Part shown: piece after piece, positions 51,882 through 59,595 of the stretch | Layout: the number at the start of each line of letters is the position of its first letter | Numbering within the stretch: the first letter of the stretch is position 1 | The notes under the pieces: model-generated | What the model saw: only the letters and a program-made list of their open reading frames with translations | Database searches by the model: none | Told to the model about the DNA's origin: nothing | Program-made: the position numbers and the translations under genes | Source of the DNA: Coralloluteibacterium stylophorae | GTDB lineage: Bacteria; Pseudomonadota; Gammaproteobacteria; Xanthomonadales; Xanthomonadaceae | Assembly (NCBI RefSeq): GCF_018122625.2 | Contig: NZ_JAGQFT020000005.1 | Span: 248,001 to 312,000, forward strand | Direction of reading: 5' to 3' | DNA: 64,000 nucleotides

Positions 51882-53327
51882 TCAGGTGCGGGCCGCGGCG
51901 GCATCCGGCGGCAGCACCGGCTGTTCGACCTCGCCGGCGAGGCGCGCGGCGGCGTAGGTCTTCCACACGTTCGCCGCCATCAGGCCCATGCCGCCGAGCA
52001 CCAGCAGGCCGCCGAGCAGGCGCACGAGGTAGTAGGGATAGGTGGCGGCGAGCGCCTCGACGAAGCTGTAGGTCAGCGTCCCGTCGGCGTTGGTGGCGCG
52101 CCACATCAGCCCCTGCATGACGCCGGCGATCCACATCGCCGCGATGTAGAGCACCACGCCGAGGGTGTGCAGCCAGAAGTGCAGGTCGACCCACTTCACC
52201 GAGTGCATCGCACGCAGGCCGAGCAGGCGCGGCAGCATCGAGTACAGCGAACCGATGGTGATCATCGCCACCCAGCCGAGCGCGCCGGCGTGCACGTGGC
52301 CGATGGTCCAGTCGGTGTAGTGGCTGAGCGAGTTGACCGTCCTGATCGACATCATCGGTCCCTCGAACGTCGCCATCATGTAGAACGACAGCGAGACGAT
52401 GAGGAACTTCAGGATCGGGTCGGTGCGCAGCTTGTGCCACACGCCCGAGAGCGTCATGACGCCGTTGATCGCGCCGCCCCAGCTCGGCGCCAGCAGGATC
52501 AGCGAGAACACCATGCCCACCGACTGGGCCCAGTCCGGCAGCGCGGTGTAGAGCAGGTGGTGCGGGCCGGCCCACATGTAGACCGCGATCAGCGCCCAGA
52601 AGTGGACGATCGACAGCCGGTAGGAATAGATCGGGCGCTCGGCCTGCTTCGGCACGAAGTAGTACATCATCCCGAGGAAGCCGGCGGTCAGGAAGAAGCC
52701 GACCGCGTTGTGCCCGTACCACCACTGCACCATCGCGTCGACCGCGCCGCTGTAGGCCGAGTACGACTTCAGCGCGCCGGCCGGCATCGAGACGTTGTTG
52801 ACGATGTGCAGCAGGGCGACGGCGATGATGAAGGCGCCGTAGAACCAGTTCGCCACGTAGATGTGCCTGACCCGGCGCCGGGCGATCGTGCCGAAGAACA
52901 GCACCGCGTAGGCCACCCAGACCACGGCGATCAGGATGTCGATCGGCCATTCGAGCTCGGCGTATTCCTTGCCCTGGGTGTAGCCCAGCGGCAGGGTGAC
53001 GGCGGCGGCCACGATCACCGCCTGCCAACCCCAGAACACGAAGGCCGCGAGCCGGTCGGACAGCAGTCGCGCGTGGCAGGTGCGCTGCACCACGTGCAGG
53101 CTGGTGGCGAACAGCGCGCTGCCGCCGAAGGCGAAGATCACCGCGTTGGTATGCAGCGGCCGCAGGCGCCCGTAGCCGAGCCACGGAATGCCCTCCCCCA
53201 GCGTCGGCCAGTACAGCTGCGCGGCGATCAGGACGCCGACCGCCATGCCCACGATGCCCCACACCACCGTCGCCACGGTGAACTGGTGCACCACCCTGTC
53301 GTTGTAGGTCTCCCCAGCGCTTCGCAT
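51882..53327 (-). CDS. ccoN: cbb3 oxidase catalytic subunit CcoN
   Basis: Heme-copper oxidase subunit I, cbb3 type; 481 residues, about twelve helices. It reduces oxygen at high affinity and pumps protons. Heme and copper ligand histidines lie in [46 protein letters not shown] and [13 protein letters not shown]. The cbb3-type Tyr-bearing helix follows GHNAV. The ATG at 53327 begins the family N-terminus ([17 protein letters not shown]). It is first in a long overlapping operon and has an FNR-type site centred 59 bases upstream. Confidence 0.98.
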   Translation of the reverse strand: MRSAGETYNDRVVHQFTVATVVWGIVGMAVGVLIAAQLYWPTLGEGIPWLGYGRLRPLHTNAVIFAFGGSALFATSLHVVQRTCHARLLSDRLAAFVFWGWQAVIVAAAVTLPLGYTQGKEYAELEWPIDILIAVVWVAYAVLFFGTIARRRVRHIYVANWFYGAFIIAVALLHIVNNVSMPAGALKSYSAYSGAVDAMVQWWYGHNAVGFFLTAGFLGMMYYFVPKQAERPIYSYRLSIVHFWALIAVYMWAGPHHLLYTALPDWAQSVGMVFSLILLAPSWGGAINGVMTLSGVWHKLRTDPILKFLIVSLSFYMMATFEGPMMSIRTVNSLSHYTDWTIGHVHAGALGWVAMITIGSLYSMLPRLLGLRAMHSVKWVDLHFWLHTLGVVLYIAAMWIAGVMQGLMWRATNADGTLTYSFVEALAATYPYYLVRLLGGLLVLGGMGLMAANVWKTYAAARLAGEVEQPVLPPDAAAART

Positions 53328-53377
53328 CGTCGTTCCTCTTCGATGGCCGCGAGTGTGGGGAGGCGGGGCGGCGGGCT

Positions 53378-53395
53378 CATTGATCTGGATCAATG
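53378..53395. promoter_or_regulatory. FNR/Anr binding site for the cco operon
   Basis: CATTGATCTGGATCAATG: a perfect match to the TTGAT-N4-ATCAA FNR/Anr consensus with 7-bp arms. Centre at 53386-53387, about 59 bases before the ccoN ATG. At the class II position (-41.5) it would give a start site near 53345, 18 bases before ccoN. It also lies 203 bases before rsbR on the other strand. Confidence 0.9.
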
Positions 53396-53396
53396 C

Positions 53397-53472
53397 GGGT
53401 GGGTGGGTGGGGGCGGGCGCGGGGAACGGGGCGCGGGGAACGGGGAACGGGGAGCCGGGATCGGGATCGGGG
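53397..53472 (+). repeat. G-run tract: G-quadruplex motif plus 7-bp GGGGAAC repeats
   Basis: GGGTGGGTGGGTGGGGG at 53397-53413 has four or more G-runs with single-base loops, the pattern of very stable parallel quadruplexes. It begins 2 bases from the FNR site. From 53421 the unit GGGGAAC recurs with a 7-bp period (53421, 53435, 53442), then GGGATC twice. The runs are on the rsbR sense strand. Confidence 0.75.
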
Positions 53473-53597
53473 TATCGACACGGTCGGTCGCGGGCCGCTC
53501 GCGCCGGCACCGGGGCTGGTTCTTGACCTGCCGTTCGCGGGATCATCACGCGGCCGTCGCGACCCTGCGCGGCCCTTCCCGCCCGCCAGGAACCCGC

Positions 53598-54446
53598 ATG
53601 GCCCTCCAGCACGCGACCACGACCGCCATCCGCGACCAGCAGGCGACGATCCTGCGCGACTGGGTCGGGCAGCTCGCGAGCGGAGGCTTCAGCAGCGACC
53701 GGCGTGCCGCGGCCGACGAGGTCGACGCCCAGGCGCGGGATTTCCTCGGCCTGTTCTGCGATGCCGCGGGCACCGACGACTTCGGCCCGAGCGTGCCGGC
53801 ATGGGCGGCGGTGCGCGGCTTCCTGGAGAACCTGTCCAGGCGCCGCGCCACCCAGGGCTTCAGCGCGGAGCAGACCGCCAACTTCATCTTCTCGCTGAAG
53901 CGCCCGCTGTTCGGCGTGGTCGAGCGCGCCTGGCAGGACGAGCCCAAGGCCTATGCCGGCGAGCTGTGGGCGGTGTCGGAGCTGCTCGACAGCCTCGGCA
54001 TGCACACGGTCAACACCTTCCAGCACTCGCGCGAGCAGGTCATCGCCCGCCAGCAGGAGGAGCTGCTGGAGCTGTCGACCCCGGTGGTGAAGCTGTGGGA
54101 AGGCGTACTGGCCCTGCCGATGATCGGCACGCTCGACAGCGCGCGCACCCAGGTGGTCATGGAGTCGCTGCTGCAGCGGATCGCCGAGACCGGCGCCGGC
54201 ATCGCCATCATCGACATCACCGGCGTGCCGACCGTCGACACCCTGGTCGCCCAGCACCTGCTCAAGACCGCCACCGCGATCCGGCTGATGGGCGCGGACT
54301 GCATCATCAGCGGCATCCGTCCGCAGATCGCGCAGACCATCGTGCACCTCGGCGTCGACCTGCAGGGCATCACCACCAAGGGCAACATGGCCGATGCGCT
54401 GGCGCTGGCGCTGCGGCGCAGCGGCCAGAGCATCGTCCGGGCCTGA
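53598..54446 (+). CDS. rsbR: Stressosome sensor protein RsbR
   Basis: A 282-residue scaffold and sensor of a stressosome. The N-terminal half (about 1-150) is helical and matches the RsbR-type sensory region ([30 protein letters not shown]). The C-terminal STAS domain (about 160-280) is strongly conserved: [56 protein letters not shown]. By alignment in my head with Bacillus RsbRA, Thr205 corresponds to Thr215 here and Thr171 to Ser181. AGGA lies upstream of the ATG. It heads the operon and diverges from ccoN. Confidence 0.9.
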   Translation: MALQHATTTAIRDQQATILRDWVGQLASGGFSSDRRAAADEVDAQARDFLGLFCDAAGTDDFGPSVPAWAAVRGFLENLSRRRATQGFSAEQTANFIFSLKRPLFGVVERAWQDEPKAYAGELWAVSELLDSLGMHTVNTFQHSREQVIARQQEELLELSTPVVKLWEGVLALPMIGTLDSARTQVVMESLLQRIAETGAGIAIIDITGVPTVDTLVAQHLLKTATAIRLMGADCIISGIRPQIAQTIVHLGVDLQGITTKGNMADALALALRRSGQSIVRA

Positions 54447-54448
54447 CC

Positions 54449-54826
54449 ATGGACCGCATCCCGATCCTGCGCATGGGCGACGTGCTCCTGGTGACGATCC
54501 AGGTGGAGCTCCACGACCAGCTCGCGATGACCCTGCAGGACGACCTCGCCGCGCGCATCAGCGCGACCTCGGCGCGCGGCGTGCTGCTGGACATCTCCGC
54601 GCTGGAGATCGTCGACTCCTTCATCGGACGCATGATCGCGACGATCTCCGGCATCGCCTCGGTGATGGACGCGCGCACCGTGGTCGTCGGCATGCAGCCG
54701 GCGGTGGCGATCACCCTGGTCGAGCTGGGCCTGTCGCTGCCGGGCGTGCTTACCGCGCTCGACGTCGAACGAGGCATGCATCTGCTCGGCATCACCCGGA
54801 GCGGCGATGCAGACCACGCACAGTGA
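54449..54826 (+). CDS. rsbS: Stressosome scaffold RsbS
   Basis: Single STAS-domain protein of 125 residues that builds the stressosome core with RsbR and holds RsbT until phosphorylated. [20 protein letters not shown] opens the domain, and the phospho-acceptor serine is Ser57 in [18 protein letters not shown], matching Bacillus Ser59. [20 protein letters not shown] follows. It starts 2 bases after rsbR and overlaps rsbT by 20 bases. Confidence 0.92.
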   Translation: MDRIPILRMGDVLLVTIQVELHDQLAMTLQDDLAARISATSARGVLLDISALEIVDSFIGRMIATISGIASVMDARTVVVGMQPAVAITLVELGLSLPGVLTALDVERGMHLLGITRSGDADHAQ

Positions 54827-55211
54827 GGTCGTGCCGCTGCGCGCCGAGCAGGACGTCGTGCATGCGCGCCAGGCGGTGCGCCGCCTCGCCCAGGAGCGCG
54901 GCTTCCGGCTGATCGACCAGACCAAGCTGGTGACCGCCACCAGCGAGCTGTCGCGCAACACCATCGTCTACGGCCGCGGCGGCGAGCTGCGGATCGAGGT
55001 GGTCGAGGACGGCATCCGCACCGGCCTGCGCCTGACCTTCGCCGACGAGGGTCCCGGCATCGCCGACCTGGGCCTGGCACTGACCGATGGCTGGACCTCG
55101 GGCAACGGCCTGGGCATGGGCCTCAGCGGCTCGCGCCGGCTGGTGAACGAGTTCGACATCGACACCGCCCCGGGCGCAGGCACGCGCGTCACGGTGGTGC
55201 GGTGGCGCTGA
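54807..55211 (+). CDS. rsbT: Serine/threonine kinase RsbT
   Basis: GHKL-fold kinase of 134 residues that phosphorylates RsbR and RsbS and, once released, switches on a downstream partner. ATP-site motifs: N-box TATSELSRNTIVYG, ADEGPGIADLGLAL, and SGNGLGMGLSGSRRLVNEFD. Bacillus RsbT activates the phosphatase RsbU; no RsbU is present here, so the partner must differ, most simply the histidine kinases downstream. It overlaps both neighbours (20 bases with rsbS, 10 with the next gene). Confidence 0.92.
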   Translation: MQTTHSEVVPLRAEQDVVHARQAVRRLAQERGFRLIDQTKLVTATSELSRNTIVYGRGGELRIEVVEDGIRTGLRLTFADEGPGIADLGLALTDGWTSGNGLGMGLSGSRRLVNEFDIDTAPGAGTRVTVVRWR

Positions 55212-56206
55212 CCTCCGAAGGCCTCGAGCAGCTCTGCTGCGCGGTCGGCGACGCCAGCCAGGTCGGCGAGGCCCGGCGGGTCGCCGCGCGGCTGGCGCGC
55301 GCGGCCGCGCTCGGCGAGACCGACGCCGGCCGCCTCGCCATCGTCGTCGTGGAGCTGGCCAACAACCAGCTCCGCCACGCCGGTGGCGGTTCCATGCTGA
55401 TGCGGGTGGTCGAGCGCGAGCGCGATGCCGGCGTCGAGATCCTGGCCATCGACCGTGGCCGCGGCTTCGACATCGCCCGCGGCCTGGTCGACGGCTATTC
55501 CACAGCGGGAACCTCGGGCACCGGCCTGGGCGCCGTACGCCGGATGTCGAGCGTGTTCGACGCCTGGTCCGACGCGCGCGGCTCGGTGCTGCTCAGCCGC
55601 GTGTTCCCCACGGCTTCCGCCGGCGACCCGGGCTGGGGCGTGGTCAACCGCCCGGTCGCGGGCGAGGTCCAGTGCGGGGACGGCTGGGCGGTGCGGCGCA
55701 GCGGCGGGCTGCTGCATGCGCTGGTGGTCGACGGGCTCGGCCACGGGCCCAGCGCGGCCGACGCGGCGCGCGCGGGCATCGCGGCGTTCCGGAGCCAGGC
55801 CGCCGCCGACCCCGCGCATGCGCTCGAGAACCTGCACCGCGGCATGGGCGGCACCCGCGGCGGCGCGGCGGCGGTGGCGACGGTCGACCCCGGCGCGCGC
55901 CGGCTCGCCATGGCCGGCATCGGCAACATCGGCGTCACCCTCTGGTCCGAGGGCCGCGCGCGCGGCCTGCCGTCGCACAGCGGGATCGTGGGCCAGGGCG
56001 CGGTGCGGCCGCGGCGCGTGGTGGACGCCGGATGGACCGCGCCGGCGCTGCTGGTGATGGCCTCCGACGGCCTGCAGTCGCGCCTCGCCTTCGGCGACTA
56101 CCCCGGCCTCGTCAACGTCCATCCGGCGGTGGTGGCGGGGCTGCTGTTCCGCGACTTCGAGCGCGGCAACGATGACGCCACCGTGCTGGTGCTGCCGCTA
56201 GCCTGA
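55202..56206 (+). CDS. RsbX-like PP2C phosphatase fused to an RsbT-like ATPase domain
   Basis: A 334-residue two-domain protein. The N-terminal GHKL ATPase (about 1-130) has VVVELANNQLRHAGG, AIDRGRGFD and GTSGTGLGAVRRMSS. The C-terminal PP2C/SpoIIE phosphatase (about 145-334) has metal-site motifs VVDGLGHGPSAADAA, VMASDGLQSRLA and GNDDATVLVLPL. It is placed where RsbX sits and would reset RsbR/RsbS phosphorylation. Bacillus RsbX lacks the ATPase half. GTG start at 55202 overlapping rsbT by 10 bases. Confidence 0.88.
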   Translation: MALTSEGLEQLCCAVGDASQVGEARRVAARLARAAALGETDAGRLAIVVVELANNQLRHAGGGSMLMRVVERERDAGVEILAIDRGRGFDIARGLVDGYSTAGTSGTGLGAVRRMSSVFDAWSDARGSVLLSRVFPTASAGDPGWGVVNRPVAGEVQCGDGWAVRRSGGLLHALVVDGLGHGPSAADAARAGIAAFRSQAAADPAHALENLHRGMGGTRGGAAAVATVDPGARRLAMAGIGNIGVTLWSEGRARGLPSHSGIVGQGAVRPRRVVDAGWTAPALLVMASDGLQSRLAFGDYPGLVNVHPAVVAGLLFRDFERGNDDATVLVLPLA

Positions 56207-56210
56207 GCCC

Positions 56211-57071
56211 ATGAGCGAGTCCGCCGACCCCACCTCCGCCGGTGCAGAACTCCAGACCCTGCGCGCGCAGGTCGCCGCGCTGCAGGAGGAACTGGCCGCG
56301 ACCAACCAGGGCGTGGTGGCGCTGTACGCGGAGATCGAGGACCAGGCCGAGCAGCTGCGCGAGGCGTCGGAACTCAAGAGCCGCTTCCTGTCGCACATGA
56401 GCCATGAGTTCCGGGCGCCGCTGAGCTCGATCCGCAGCATGGCGCGGCTGCTGCTCGACGGCGTCGACGGTCCGCTGACCGAGGAGCAGCGCGTGCAGGT
56501 CGACTTCGTCGCCGGCGCCGCCACCGAGATGTCGGAGATGGTCGACGACCTCCTCGACCTCGCCCGCGTCGAGGCCGGGCGGGTGGCGATCGCGCCGGGC
56601 TGGTTCCAGCTGGTCGACGTGTTCTCCGCCCTGCGCGGCATGTTCCGCCCGATCGTGGCGACCAGCCGGCTGCAGCTGGTGTTCGAGGAGCCGGTGGATG
56701 TGCCGCCGATGTTCTCCGACGACCGCAAGCTCTCGCAGATCCTGCGCAACTTCATCTCCAACGCGCTGAAGTTCACCAGCGAGGGCGAGGTGCGGGTGCG
56801 CGCGGTGCCGCTGGCCGACGGCCGCGTCTGCTTCGCGGTCTCGGACACCGGCGTGGGCATCCCGCCGGAGCAGATCCCGACCCTGTTCGAGGAGTTCGTG
56901 CAGGTCGACACCCCGCTGCAGCGGCGCTTCCGCGGCAGCGGCCTGGGCCTGGCGGTGTGCCGGCGCTTCGCCGAACTGCTGGGCGGCGAGGTGGCCTGCG
57001 AGAGCACGCCCGGCCGCGGCTCGACCTTCAGCGTGACCGTGCCGGCGCGGCTCGAGGCGGTCGCCGAGTGA
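56211..57071 (+). CDS. Soluble histidine kinase of the stressosome operon
   Basis: A 286-residue cytoplasmic kinase with no membrane segment and no separate sensor domain. A coiled-coil N-terminus (ELQTLRAQVAALQEELAATN, then NQGVVALYAEIEDQAEQLR) leads to the H-box FLSHMSHEFRAPLSS (His65), N-box LRNFISNALKFTSEG, SDTGVGIP, and FRGSGLGLAVCRRFAELLGG. Starts 4 bases after the phosphatase. The coiled coil may be the contact point for RsbT. It overlaps the next gene by GTGA, so its phosphate could go to that gene's receivers. Confidence 0.9.
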   Translation: MSESADPTSAGAELQTLRAQVAALQEELAATNQGVVALYAEIEDQAEQLREASELKSRFLSHMSHEFRAPLSSIRSMARLLLDGVDGPLTEEQRVQVDFVAGAATEMSEMVDDLLDLARVEAGRVAIAPGWFQLVDVFSALRGMFRPIVATSRLQLVFEEPVDVPPMFSDDRKLSQILRNFISNALKFTSEGEVRVRAVPLADGRVCFAVSDTGVGIPPEQIPTLFEEFVQVDTPLQRRFRGSGLGLAVCRRFAELLGGEVACESTPGRGSTFSVTVPARLEAVAE

Positions 57072-59125
57072 ACGCGGCGCCGACGGTGCGGATCCTGGTC
57101 GTCGACGACAACCCGGCCAGCCGCTACGCCACCCGCCGCATCCTCAATGCCGGCGGCTACGCCACCGACGAGGCCGCATCGGGCCGGGACGCGCTGGCGC
57201 AGGCCGCGGCGGCGGACCTGGTGATCCTCGACATCAACCTGCCCGACCTGTCGGGCTTCGAGGTCTGCCGGCGGCTGCGCGCCGATCCCGCGACCGGCTC
57301 GACGCCGGTCATCCACATCTCCGCGGCCGCGGTCACCACCCGCGACGTGGTCAGCGGCCTCGACGGCGGCGCCGACGCCTACTTCGTGCACCCGGTCGAG
57401 CCCGCGGTGCTGCTGGCCACGGTCGGCACCCTGCTGCGCGCGCGCAGCGCCGAGCGCCGGCTGCGGCGCAGCGAGCGCCGCTTCCGCGCGGTGGTCGAGC
57501 GCGCCGACACCGGCATCGTCCTGCTCGACGACGACTGGGCGCTGGTGGAGGTCAACCCGCATTTCGCGCGGCTGCTCGGCCAGCCGCAGGCCGTGCTGCA
57601 GGGGCAGCCGCTCGGTGCGCTGCTGGCCGATGACGGCGGCGCGCGGCTGGCGGAGATCGACGCGGCGCGCGCGCGCGACGAGCCCTGGGCCGGGGTGCTG
57701 TCGCTGCGCGGGTCCGGCGGGCGCGCGATCGAGACCGAATGGCGCTTCAGCTCCGGCTGGGAGAGCGGCACTCGCCTGGCCACCGTCACCGACGTCAGCG
57801 AGCGCCACGCCATGGAGCGCGTGCGCGAACTGCTGCTCGAGCGCGAGCGTTCCGCGCTTGCCGACAGCGAGCGCGCGCGCAGCGAGGCCGAGCGCGCCAA
57901 CGAGGGTCTCGAGCTGCGGGTGTGGGAGCGCACCGCCGACCTGATCGAGGCCAATACCCGGCTGGAGGCCGAGATCCGCGAGCGCGAGCGCGCCGAGGCG
58001 CAGCTGCGCCAGTCGCAGAAGATGGAGGCGGTCGGCCGCCTCACCGGCGGTATCGCCCACGACTTCAACAACCTGCTGACCGCGATGACCGGCAACCTGG
58101 AGCTGTTGCGCCGGCGCCTGGGCACCGATGCCGATCCGCGCAGCGGACGCTATCTGGAGGCCGCGCTCGACGCCACCGGCCGCGCGGCCTCGCTGACCCA
58201 CCGCCTGCTGGCCTTCTCGCGGCAGCAGGTGCTGGCGCCGAAGGCGGTCGATCCGCTGGCTCTCGCCATCTCGATGCAGGACATGCTCGAGCGCACGCTC
58301 GGCGAGTCGGTCCGCTTGGTGATCGATCCCGCAGTCGTCCCCCACAGCGTGCTGTGCGACGCCAACCAGCTCGAGAACGTCCTGCTCAACCTGGTCATCA
58401 ACGCGCGCGACGCCATGCCCGAGGGCGGCACCATCCGCATAAGCTGCAGCGACGCGCCCACCCCCGGCGGCGCCGGCGGCCAGGTGCGGCTGGATGTCGC
58501 CGACACCGGCACCGGCATCGCGCCCGAGGTCGTCGACAAGATCTTCGAGCCGTTCTTCACCACCAAGCCCAGCGGCCAGGGCACCGGCCTGGGCCTGTCG
58601 ATGGTCTACGGCTTCGCGGCGCAGTCCGGCGGGCACGTCGCGGTGCAGTCGGAGCTGGGCCGGGGCAGCACCTTCTCGCTGTGGCTGCCGCGTGCCGACG
58701 AGGCCGGGCCGCTTCCGGCGCGGGCCACGGCGGTGGTGCCGCCGTCGGCGCGCGGAGAGCGGCTGCTCCTGCTCGAGGACAACGGCAGCGTGCGTCCGGT
58801 GCTCGCCGAGGCCCTGCGCCAGCTCGGCTACGCGGTGGTGGAGGCCGCCGATGGCGAGGAGGCGCTGCGCCTGCTGGACGAGAGCGCCGACATCGACCTG
58901 GTCGTCTCCGACATCGGCCTGCCCGGCGCCGACGGGCGCGAGATCGTCGCGCGTGCGCGGGAGCGGCGCCCGGACCTGCCGGTCCTGTTCGTCACCGGCT
59001 ATGCGCAGCCGACCGCGGGAGCGGCCCCCGACACGCCGCCCAACGCCAGCATCCTGAGCAAGCCGGTGCGTCTGGAGACGCTGGCCGTCGCTGTGCGCGA
59101 CATGCTCGACCGGCAGCCGGACTGA
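57068..59125 (+). CDS. Hybrid histidine kinase (REC-PAS-HK-REC)
   Basis: A 685-residue soluble hybrid kinase. N-terminal receiver (about 7-125; [12 protein letters not shown], Asp in [14 protein letters not shown]), PAS (about 140-245), coiled coil (about 250-315), H-box [23 protein letters not shown] site [35 protein letters not shown], and a C-terminal receiver (about 560-680; [11 protein letters not shown], Asp in [14 protein letters not shown]). No DNA-binding or cyclase output is attached. GTG start at 57068 overlaps the previous stop. With the upstream kinase it likely forms a phosphorelay that serves as the stressosome output. Confidence 0.9.
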   Translation: MNAAPTVRILVVDDNPASRYATRRILNAGGYATDEAASGRDALAQAAAADLVILDINLPDLSGFEVCRRLRADPATGSTPVIHISAAAVTTRDVVSGLDGGADAYFVHPVEPAVLLATVGTLLRARSAERRLRRSERRFRAVVERADTGIVLLDDDWALVEVNPHFARLLGQPQAVLQGQPLGALLADDGGARLAEIDAARARDEPWAGVLSLRGSGGRAIETEWRFSSGWESGTRLATVTDVSERHAMERVRELLLERERSALADSERARSEAERANEGLELRVWERTADLIEANTRLEAEIRERERAEAQLRQSQKMEAVGRLTGGIAHDFNNLLTAMTGNLELLRRRLGTDADPRSGRYLEAALDATGRAASLTHRLLAFSRQQVLAPKAVDPLALAISMQDMLERTLGESVRLVIDPAVVPHSVLCDANQLENVLLNLVINARDAMPEGGTIRISCSDAPTPGGAGGQVRLDVADTGTGIAPEVVDKIFEPFFTTKPSGQGTGLGLSMVYGFAAQSGGHVAVQSELGRGSTFSLWLPRADEAGPLPARATAVVPPSARGERLLLLEDNGSVRPVLAEALRQLGYAVVEAADGEEALRLLDESADIDLVVSDIGLPGADGREIVARARERRPDLPVLFVTGYAQPTAGAAPDTPPNASILSKPVRLETLAVAVRDMLDRQPD

Positions 59126-59158
59126 CGATCCGCCGGTTCATGCCGGCCGGCCGCCGGG

Positions 59159-59305
59159 TCAGGAGAACCTGCCGCAGGCGATCGGGTCGCTCGCCGGGAA
59201 CGTCTCGTCCAGCGCCTCGTCGAGCCGCGCCTTGGCACGCGCCTCGGCCTGCGCCGGCGACGGATCCTGCGCCGGATCGTCGGGATCCTCGGGGTCGGGA
59301 TGCAT
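59159..59305 (-). CDS. 48-residue conserved-motif small protein
   Basis: Small acidic protein starting MHPDPEDPDDPAQDPSPAQA and ending LDEALDETFPASDPIACGRF plus Ser. The DETFPASDP motif at the C-terminus is one I recall from many short uncharacterised proteobacterial proteins, supporting a real gene. It has no membrane segment. Converges with the hybrid kinase gene and lies between it and the tRNA. Function unknown. Confidence 0.65.
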   Translation of the reverse strand: MHPDPEDPDDPAQDPSPAQAEARAKARLDEALDETFPASDPIACGRFS

Positions 59306-59436
59306 GGGCGGGCTCGCTCCCCACGCGCATCGGCACGCGCGATGGGAGCCACGCTACGGCCTGCACAGGCGCCGCATCCTGCACCTGCGTGCGCCATCGC
59401 AGCGCAGCGAAGCGCCGATGCAGGCGGGAAGGGGGA

Positions 59437-59513
59437 TGGCGCGCCTGGAGGGATTCGAACCCCCGACCAACGGCTTCGGAAGCCGCTACTCTATCCGGCT
59501 GAGCTACAGGCGC
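59437..59513 (-). tRNA. tRNA-Arg (CCG anticodon)
   Basis: 77 bases with the CCA end encoded. Acceptor GCGCCTG pairs with CAGGCGC. D-stem GCTC/GAGT, anticodon stem GCGGC/GCCGT with loop TTCCGAA, anticodon CCG reading CGG, T-loop TTCGAAT. All arms fold normally. It stands alone. Confidence 0.96.
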
Positions 59514-59595
59514 GAGCCGTGCATTCTTGCATGATGCGGCGTGCAAGGCGAGCCGGGGTCGCTACCATGGCCGCCTCGCCCTCCGCGGAATCGCC

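Noticed and set aside
53397-53472. Considered as a CRISPR or direct-repeat array
   Set aside because: Units are only 6-8 bp with no spacers; it is a G-rich tract of the GGGAATC type.
53598-55211. Considered as a sigma-B partner-switching system
   Set aside because: No RsbU, RsbV, RsbW or sigma-B-type gene is present in the window; histidine kinases follow instead.
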